In this document: positions 7,779-12,329 of the stretch, in pieces | Position numbering within the stretch: the first letter of the stretch is position 1 | How the letters are laid out: every line of letters starts with the position of its first letter | Assembly: GCA_963579925.1 (NCBI GenBank) | Contig: CAUZJA010000067.1 | Coordinates: 1 to 12,329 of the forward strand | Source: UBA1151 sp963579925 | Lineage (GTDB): Bacteria > Chloroflexota > Dehalococcoidia > Lucifugimonadales > Lucifugimonadaceae | Direction: 5' to 3' | Length of the DNA stretch: 12,329 nucleotides | Position numbers and translations under genes: made by a program | The notes under the pieces: model-generated | Database searches by the model: none | Seen by the model: only the letters and a program-made list of their open reading frames with translations | What the model was told of the DNA's origin: nothing

Positions 7779-7826
7779 TTGAAACCGCTGTAATTGCTCG
7801 AAGTGAGCGGACAGGTTTCAAACCTG
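7779..7826. repeat. Overlapping inverted repeats between paralog and MFS gene
   Basis: TTGAAACC at 7779-7786 pairs with GGTTTCAA at 7814-7821. The right arm is also part of a second, compact palindrome, CAGGTTT-C-AAACCTG at 7812-7826. The two pairings are mutually exclusive, as in a switch. CCGCT at 7785-7789 and AGCGG at 7806-7810 add further complementarity inside the long loop. The block begins 12 bases after the stop codon of the paralog gene on the minus strand and precedes the 28-base palindrome. Confidence 0.5.
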
Positions 7827-7837
7827 CCACTGCATCA

Positions 7838-9238
7838 CTAGGACAGAATGCGAACTTCGCCTGCCGTTCCATCCACCTCGATGGTTGCGCCATCAGAAAT
7901 ATTAGGTGGACCGCCGAAGAATCTCGTGATCGCTTTGCCGACTGGATTGTCTGGCGTAGGACCGTAGTCCGTACCAATGAATGGCGGGCAATTTACGCTG
8001 GCCCACTTCTCCATCTCCGCTTTCTCATCTCCGACCTGCTGCTGGAAATCGCCGCCACCGGTGAGGCCGGAGCGAACCGTGTCAGGCACAAGGTAAAAGA
8101 CATCACTACGATTAGCGATGACGCCCTTGGCTGCGAGCCTGTCTCCGAGCGCCAGGAGTACCTGTCGAACATAATGCAAGCCACCCTGGTCGATCCAGAA
8201 GTTGTGATCTTCCTGGATACGGCTACCCTCGCGTCCTGAGTTGAGGAACATCTCGAATGCCCCTTTGGCCTCGTCAGGGTGGTTGGCCAATTTCTTTCTT
8301 GCAGCTGCGGTAGCAGCATCACGCGTCTTCAGCTGCTCCACATGGTTTGCGCGCGGGTCTTTTGCTCCCGAAGCCATATTTTCTCTGATCGCCGTGAGAG
8401 CTGGTGTTGGATCTTCCGTCCAACTTGGAGCGGCGAGTTCGATTACTCCATCTGCCCGGTGGCCATACGTGTTCATGAGAGCCTTTAGCTCTTCAAGGAA
8501 CTGACGGCCTTCAACTGTCCCAACAAAGCTGGATAGAGCAGCGTTGGTGGACTTAGTGCGAATCGGGTTAGCGACAGACGGTATGTCCTTGTACTTCTGT
8601 GCTAGGTCAAAGAGCTCATATCCAACTTCGAGGCTGATGTTGTGGTCAGCCTTGATTAAGCCATAGGCATCGAGTTCGGTGCTGCCCTCAAAGAGATCAA
8701 GGTACATATCAACAAACATGCTGACGCCAGTGAGAAACGGCACGCCAACGTGGAAATGAACGTCCCACAGGTCCGCGTAGCGCACGAACGTTTCATCCAT
8801 GTGAGCGAGAAGCTCTTCGTCTGTGGCTCCTTCAAGATCAAATGCACCCCAGAAGTCGTGATGAGCTTTGACCCTTGGTAGCCACTCGCTCTCCCACTTC
8901 TCATGAAATACGGGTAGCAAGCTTTTCAGCGTTGCCTCAGCATGTGCCCCGGCCTCTTCCATGCCTTCTGGCGGCACGGTTGGTACGGCGGCATTGAAGT
9001 AGTACGTGTTGAAGCGATCGCACATGAGTGTGATCGGCTGGCCCGCGTTCTTGAAGCCGCGTGCCGTTCCCTCAGTCCACGGATTAGCAGATATCCACCC
9101 GGTCATGGGGGTGATTGGCTCCGGCGCGTGCATCTTGTCGAACATCCACGGCTTGTGGGAGTCTTCTGGGTTGGGCCAGTCGACGGCAAAATCGGGTGAT
9201 ATTGGAAACGGTTTGGGTTCTGGGTGCTCGTGAGCCAT
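7838..9238 (-). CDS. RPH/PEP-synthase central-domain paralog lacking the phosphohistidine segment
   Basis: A 466-residue paralog of the subunit at 3733-5388, similar from the N-terminus (DxxxWxxxxxxxKPWMFDKMHAP) through the EDHNFWIDQGG segment at about 343-353 to the linker FIGTDYGPTPDNP near 420-432. After FFGGPP at about 440-445 the chain jumps to ISDGATIEVDGTAGEVRIL, which matches the last strand of the swivel domain (DGQTVTVSGTDGLVHIV in the paralog). About 85 residues with the GG..SHPA histidine motif are missing, with no frameshift or stop. The protein cannot be self-phosphorylated in the usual way. It may bind the same kind of substrate, act with the neighbouring pair, or have another activity. 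The start is fixed by CAGGAG six bases upstream of the ATG at 9236-9238. It is likely co-transcribed with the MFS gene. Confidence 0.82.
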   Translation of the reverse strand: MAHEHPEPKPFPISPDFAVDWPNPEDSHKPWMFDKMHAPEPITPMTGWISANPWTEGTARGFKNAGQPITLMCDRFNTYYFNAAVPTVPPEGMEEAGAHAEATLKSLLPVFHEKWESEWLPRVKAHHDFWGAFDLEGATDEELLAHMDETFVRYADLWDVHFHVGVPFLTGVSMFVDMYLDLFEGSTELDAYGLIKADHNISLEVGYELFDLAQKYKDIPSVANPIRTKSTNAALSSFVGTVEGRQFLEELKALMNTYGHRADGVIELAAPSWTEDPTPALTAIRENMASGAKDPRANHVEQLKTRDAATAAARKKLANHPDEAKGAFEMFLNSGREGSRIQEDHNFWIDQGGLHYVRQVLLALGDRLAAKGVIANRSDVFYLVPDTVRSGLTGGGDFQQQVGDEKAEMEKWASVNCPPFIGTDYGPTPDNPVGKAITRFFGGPPNISDGATIEVDGTAGEVRILS

Positions 9239-9244
9239 TATTTT

Positions 9245-9250
9245 CTCCTG
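9245..9250 (-). promoter_or_regulatory. Strong ribosome-binding site for the phosphotransferase paralog
   Basis: On the minus strand CAGGAG stands six bases before the ATG at 9236-9238. It is among the best Shine-Dalgarno sites in the window and decides the start over an in-frame ATG at 9271. Confidence 0.75.
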
Positions 9251-9327
9251 ATATTGATGCAGCGTTCGCACTGAACAATCTGTACTGCATCGGGGAGCCG
9301 AATCTTAGCATGCACGGAGGGTGAGCT

Positions 9328-9354
9328 TTACTGGTTCAGATGTCGGCGTACAAT
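9328..9354 (+). promoter_or_regulatory. Candidate promoter for the enolase-superfamily gene
   Basis: TTTACT at 9328-9333 and TACAAT at 9349-9354 are separated by 16 bases and match four and five of six consensus positions of a housekeeping sigma-70-type promoter. The -10 hexamer is flanked by GGCG and CGCC, a small palindrome that might be an operator. A transcript from here would have a leader of roughly 45 bases before the ATG at 9405. Confidence 0.35.
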
Positions 9355-9404
9355 CGCCGCAATCGCCTTACAAGGACACCTCGAAAGTTGATCGGAGTCT
9401 CGAT

Positions 9405-10625
9405 ATGAAAATCAAAGAAGTGAAAACGTGGGCAGTCGAGAACCCACCGCCGCATTTTGGTGGCCCATTCTGGGTGTTTGTGAAGCTCACCACGGACAAC
9501 GGAATATCAGGCTACGGTGAGGCATATGGTGTGCCGTTTTCGCCCAGCCGAGTGCGATCGCTTATCGAAGACGTCGCCGAGCGGCACGTAATCGGCCAGA
9601 GCCCGTTCCAGATTGAGACGATGTGGCGAGTGATCTACTCCAGCGGCTTCGGACAGCACCCGGAGTTCACGATGGGCGGCATTATCAGCGCACTGGAGAT
9701 CGCCTGCTGGGACATCGTGGGTAAAGCGGTCAATCAACCCGTCTACAACCTGCTGGGCGGGAAGGTGAGCGACAGACTCCGCTCGTACACCTACCTGTAC
9801 CCGGAAGATCCTCCACCGGGTGAAATGGCCGTCACCGATATTCACTCCGACCCTGACATTGCTCCCAAGAGAGCTGAGTACTACGTCGATAAGGGCTTCA
9901 CAGCCATCGGGTATGACCCGGTGATGCCGATGGGCTCATTCGACCCACGACAGATTTCGTTAGAGCGATTGGACAACGCAGAGTTGGTTACAAAGAACCT
10001 GCGGGATGCTGTGGGCAGCAAGGCTGACTTGCTGGTCAAGACGCACGGTGAAATGACAACGTCTAGCGCCATTCGATTGGCGAAACGTCTGGAGAAGTAC
10101 GACCCGCTCTGGTTTGAAGAGCCGGTCCCACCGGAGAACAAGAATGAGATGGCGCGTGTCGCGCACTCCACCAGCATCCCCATTGCAACCGGCGAGCGAC
10201 TGGTCACGAAGTATGACTTCGCCGAGTTACTCAACAAGCAGGCCGCCTCCATTCTTCAGCCTGCGCTGGCGAGAGTTGGCGGGATTCTTGAGGCCAAGAA
10301 GATCGCCGGTATGGCGGAGGCGCACTACGCCCAGATGGCGCCTCACCTCTATACCGGTCCAATAGAGGCTGCCGCAAACATCCAGATTGCAACGTGCAGT
10401 CCAAACTTCCTTATTCAGGAAAGCATCGGAATGTTCGAAGGCTTCTACGCTGACGTGTTGAAGAAACCAATCCAGTGGCAAGATGGCTACATCATCCCGC
10501 CAACAGAGCCGGGCATCGGATACGAGATAGACGAGGCCGTGGCAGACGCCCACCCATACACAGAAAATAAGGTCTTCCCGCCAATGGAGCAGACGCCGTA
10601 CGTAGCTGAGTTGGAAGGGCGCTAG
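9405..10625 (+). CDS. Enolase-superfamily (mandelate racemase/galactonate dehydratase-like) protein with altered active site
   Basis: A 406-residue cytoplasmic protein. The N-terminal capping domain (about 1-120) includes the SGYGEAYG motif, and the barrel domain follows. Aligned to galactonate dehydratase, spacing is exact from memory: Lys212 falls on metal ligand Asp183, His214 on catalytic His185, Glu238 (WFEEPV) on Glu209, Glu264 (ATGERL) on Glu235, Ala287 (LQPALARVGG) on dyad Asp258, and His314 (APHLYTGP) on base His285. Both catalytic histidines remain, but one metal ligand and the dyad aspartate do not. The start at 9405 has GGAG seven bases upstream; the frame extends back to 9321 without domain similarity. 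The gene diverges from the phosphotransferase paralog across 166 bases. Reaction unknown: sugar-acid dehydration or epimerisation would be the family expectation, but the altered residues make that uncertain. I recall related homologs with a similar THG segment, so this may be a real subgroup. Confidence 0.88.
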   Translation: MKIKEVKTWAVENPPPHFGGPFWVFVKLTTDNGISGYGEAYGVPFSPSRVRSLIEDVAERHVIGQSPFQIETMWRVIYSSGFGQHPEFTMGGIISALEIACWDIVGKAVNQPVYNLLGGKVSDRLRSYTYLYPEDPPPGEMAVTDIHSDPDIAPKRAEYYVDKGFTAIGYDPVMPMGSFDPRQISLERLDNAELVTKNLRDAVGSKADLLVKTHGEMTTSSAIRLAKRLEKYDPLWFEEPVPPENKNEMARVAHSTSIPIATGERLVTKYDFAELLNKQAASILQPALARVGGILEAKKIAGMAEAHYAQMAPHLYTGPIEAAANIQIATCSPNFLIQESIGMFEGFYADVLKKPIQWQDGYIIPPTEPGIGYEIDEAVADAHPYTENKVFPPMEQTPYVAELEGR

Positions 10626-10842
10626 AACCGCAGCAATCGTCTGATCGACGCGAGGAACCGCGCTATCGGGTTGGTGCTTGCTGCATGCGACCCGGTGCGG
10701 TTCCGGCGCGCTGTGCACTGCACACATGTGCAGCTGGGTGGGTGTGGGTTTTCTCGATAGTCCCGTTCTCGCAATCGAGTCTCCGTTGAGGCTTGGTTGT
10801 ACTTGGTGTCTACTCTATTGGATGCATAAAGGGATGAGCGAT
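10626..10842. repeat. Convergent intergenic gap with several hairpins
   Basis: This 217-base gap lies between two convergent genes. A large stem-loop has outer arms GGAACCGC at 10654-10661 and GCGGTTCC at 10697-10704, and inner arms CGGGT at 10667-10671 and ACCCG at 10690-10694. Next comes an alternating series in which TGTGCA, TGCACA and TGTGCA (10713-10732) can pair in two ways, including the perfect CTGCACA-CA-TGTGCAG at 10718-10733. A third pair, CTCGAT at 10753-10758 and ATCGAG at 10774-10779, follows a GGGTTTT run. Together they probably separate the two convergent transcripts, although none has a classical hairpin plus T-tract arrangement. Confidence 0.45.
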
Positions 10843-12192
10843 CTACTCTTCATCCGCAACGGACGGAAGGTCAGATAGCGCCTGCCGGCTTGCAGACTCG
10901 GAGAATCCTTCAGCGGCCGTATCAGAGCCGTCCACGAATTCGTGGAATGCTTCGATGTCCAGGTTTGAGTTGGCGCTGAGAACGCAGAGTATGTTCTTTC
11001 GCTCGCGATTCTCCTTGGCTGCAAGCGCTTCGTCGATCACGGCCTTCACGGCGTATGCCGATTCCGGCGCGGGGATAACGCCCTCTGCACGAGCAAATAT
11101 CACGGCTGCTTCTAAAGCCTCGCGTTGCGTGTAGGAGCGTGCTTCAATCTGCTTCTCACGATAGAGCGCGCTGATTAGTGGCGACATGCCGTGGTAGCGC
11201 ATACCGCCAGCCCGCATCTTCGGTGGCATGTAGCCCCGGCCCAACGTGTACATCTTGATCATGGGTGCCAGACCCTGCGCGTCGCCATAATCGTAGCCGT
11301 ACTGACCTTTCGTAAGGCTGGGATACTCCGCAGCCTCCACGGCGATGAAACGAGCCTTGCCCAGCAGGTCTTTGTAGAACGGGAACATCAACCCGCCAAA
11401 GGCGCTGCCGCCTCCGACCGCTGAAATCAGGATGTCTGGACGACCTCCAGCGCGTCGCATCTGACGCTTCGCTTCCAGCCCAATGACTGTTTGGTGCAGC
11501 AACACGTGGTTCATCACCGTGCCCCACGCAAACTTGGTATCGACATCTTGGCTGGCATCTTCGAACGCGGCGCTGAGTGCCAATCCCAGTGATCCCGGGG
11601 AATTCGGATCCTGCTCAATCTGCTGCCTGCCGGATGCCGTGCGATCGCTGGGGCTGGGGATGACTTCGGTATCCAGCACTTCCATCACGTATCGACCGTG
11701 TGGCTTGTCCTCGTAACTGGACTTGACCATGTAGACAGACGAATCGAGATTGAACACATTCGTGGCCATCGCCAACGAAACGCCCCATTCACCGTTGCCC
11801 GTGCCCGTGACCAGCCGTTTCACGCCTTGCTCGCGTGCATAGTAGGCCTGCGCGACGGCTGTGTTTGCCTCGTAGGTGTATGACGTCACACCTTCGAGCT
11901 TGAAGAAGATCTTCGCCGGAGTGCCGAGTTCTTTTTCCAGGCGCTCAGCCCTGTGGAGAGCTGTTGGCCGCCAGTCTGAGTAGTACTCCTGAAGCGGCTT
12001 GGGGATCTTGATCTCCCGCTGCTCCTGCTCCAACTCCTGTTTGATCAACTCGTCTGGAACGAACGGCTCAAGATCGTGCGGGCCAAGTCGATATCCACTT
12101 GGACTGCGCATTGTTGGCGCTGGGAACGTCAGATCCGGGACGACGTTGTACCAGGCATCTGGAAAGTCTTTGCGTTCGGGTGCGATTCGCAT
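10843..12192 (-). CDS. TrpB2-like fold-type II PLP-family protein lacking the PLP lysine
   Basis: A 449-residue protein that follows the TrpB2 branch of tryptophan synthase beta chains along its length: DAWYNVVPDL near 12, DLEPFVPDELIKQE near 40, DWRPTALHRAERLE near 73, NTAVAQAYY near 110, NHVLLHQTVIGLEAK near 228, the glycine-rich loop VGGGSAFGG near 259, MRYHGMSPL near 331, and IPAPESAYAVKA near 373. Normal TrpB2 proteins have GSHKPNT, whose lysine holds PLP. Here the segment is SYTYEANT, one residue shorter, and Glu108 (codon GAG at plus-strand 11869-11871) takes the lysine place. The catalytic Glu 22 residues later is Gly130 (TGTGNGEWG). The closing SGHG is SANS. The DNA shows no frameshift. 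No trpA or other tryptophan gene is nearby. It may be a pseudoenzyme, a binding protein or a new enzyme. The start at 12192 has a weak purine-rich GAGGG upstream. Confidence 0.9.
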   Translation of the reverse strand: MRIAPERKDFPDAWYNVVPDLTFPAPTMRSPSGYRLGPHDLEPFVPDELIKQELEQEQREIKIPKPLQEYYSDWRPTALHRAERLEKELGTPAKIFFKLEGVTSYTYEANTAVAQAYYAREQGVKRLVTGTGNGEWGVSLAMATNVFNLDSSVYMVKSSYEDKPHGRYVMEVLDTEVIPSPSDRTASGRQQIEQDPNSPGSLGLALSAAFEDASQDVDTKFAWGTVMNHVLLHQTVIGLEAKRQMRRAGGRPDILISAVGGGSAFGGLMFPFYKDLLGKARFIAVEAAEYPSLTKGQYGYDYGDAQGLAPMIKMYTLGRGYMPPKMRAGGMRYHGMSPLISALYREKQIEARSYTQREALEAAVIFARAEGVIPAPESAYAVKAVIDEALAAKENRERKNILCVLSANSNLDIEAFHEFVDGSDTAAEGFSESASRQALSDLPSVADEE

Positions 12193-12329
12193 TAATTTGC
12201 CGCCCTCTGATTGCTATCTGGCAAAAGCTTAACTGATACGGCGACTGGCCGATTGCCATGCAGCCCTTGGATATCCGGACGTATGTTCCTATTCTTGCAA
12301 ATCATTCAGGGTCTTGTAAGTAGATATTC
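12193..12329. promoter_or_regulatory. Upstream region of the TrpB2-like gene
   Basis: This 137-base stretch precedes the minus-strand TrpB2-like gene and should contain its promoter, but I see no strong -35/-10 pair. On the minus strand TTGCAA followed by an AT-rich stretch is the best -35 candidate. On the plus strand an ATG at 12283 opens a frame that begins MFLFLQIIQGLVSRY and runs off the window, so a divergent gene for a membrane protein could start here. Fifteen codons are too few to call it. Confidence 0.2.

Noticed and set aside
10227..10727. Minus-strand open frame of 166 codons over the end of the enolase-superfamily gene
   Set aside because: It overlaps a conserved barrel domain on the other strand, and its translation has no recognisable motif.
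10843..12192. Annotation as an active tryptophan synthase beta chain
   Set aside because: The PLP lysine and catalytic glutamate are both replaced and no other tryptophan gene is present in the window.
12283..12329. Start of a divergent plus-strand membrane protein gene
   Set aside because: Only 15 codons are inside the window and no ribosome-binding site is clear, so it is mentioned but not called.

Overview
This is a gene-dense bacterial window of moderate GC content, judged by eye at mid-50s percent. It carries eight protein-coding genes and no RNA gene, CRISPR array or transposase that I can recognise. Four catabolic enzyme families are represented: an IlvD/Edd sugar-acid dehydratase, a C45 Ntn-hydrolase, an enolase-superfamily dehydratase, and PEP-synthase/rifampin-phosphotransferase-like proteins. 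This mix, together with weak or absent Shine-Dalgarno sites at several starts, fits free-living oligotrophs such as SAR202-type Chloroflexota. The taxonomic guess is inference only.

Layout. Positions 1-313 hold no convincing gene but are rich in hairpins. An IlvD/Edd dehydratase (minus, 314-2038) diverges from a C45-family Ntn-hydrolase (plus, 2137-3252). A small two-helix membrane protein follows (plus, 3268-3636). Next is a two-gene unit whose cistrons overlap by ATGA. The first gene (3733-5388) encodes the central domain plus a phosphohistidine swivel domain of a PEP-synthase/RPH-like phosphotransferase. The second (5385-6329) encodes the ATP-grasp domain. Converging on this pair is a minus-strand unit of a central-domain paralog (7838-9238) and a 14-helix MFS transporter (6341-7738). 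The 99-base gap between them is filled with inverted repeats. Divergent from the paralog is an enolase-superfamily protein (plus, 9405-10625). A 217-base hairpin-rich convergent gap separates it from a TrpB2-like protein (minus, 10843-12192).

How the genes may work together. The dehydratase and the enolase-superfamily protein belong to families that dehydrate sugar acids. The split ATP-dependent phosphotransferase resembles phenylphosphate synthase or a split rifampin phosphotransferase, and probably phosphorylates a small organic molecule. The Ntn-hydrolase would cleave or form an amide, and the MFS protein would move a solute or export a product. A shared pathway is not proven.

The most notable theme is that three of the eight proteins keep their family fold but lack signature catalytic elements. 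The TrpB2-like protein has Glu where the PLP lysine should be and Gly where the catalytic Glu should be. The enolase-superfamily protein has Lys at the first metal ligand and Ala at the Asp of the His-Asp dyad. The phosphotransferase paralog lacks the whole phosphohistidine segment but keeps the domain's last strand. Each keeps an intact reading frame, so these look like diverged functions rather than decaying genes.
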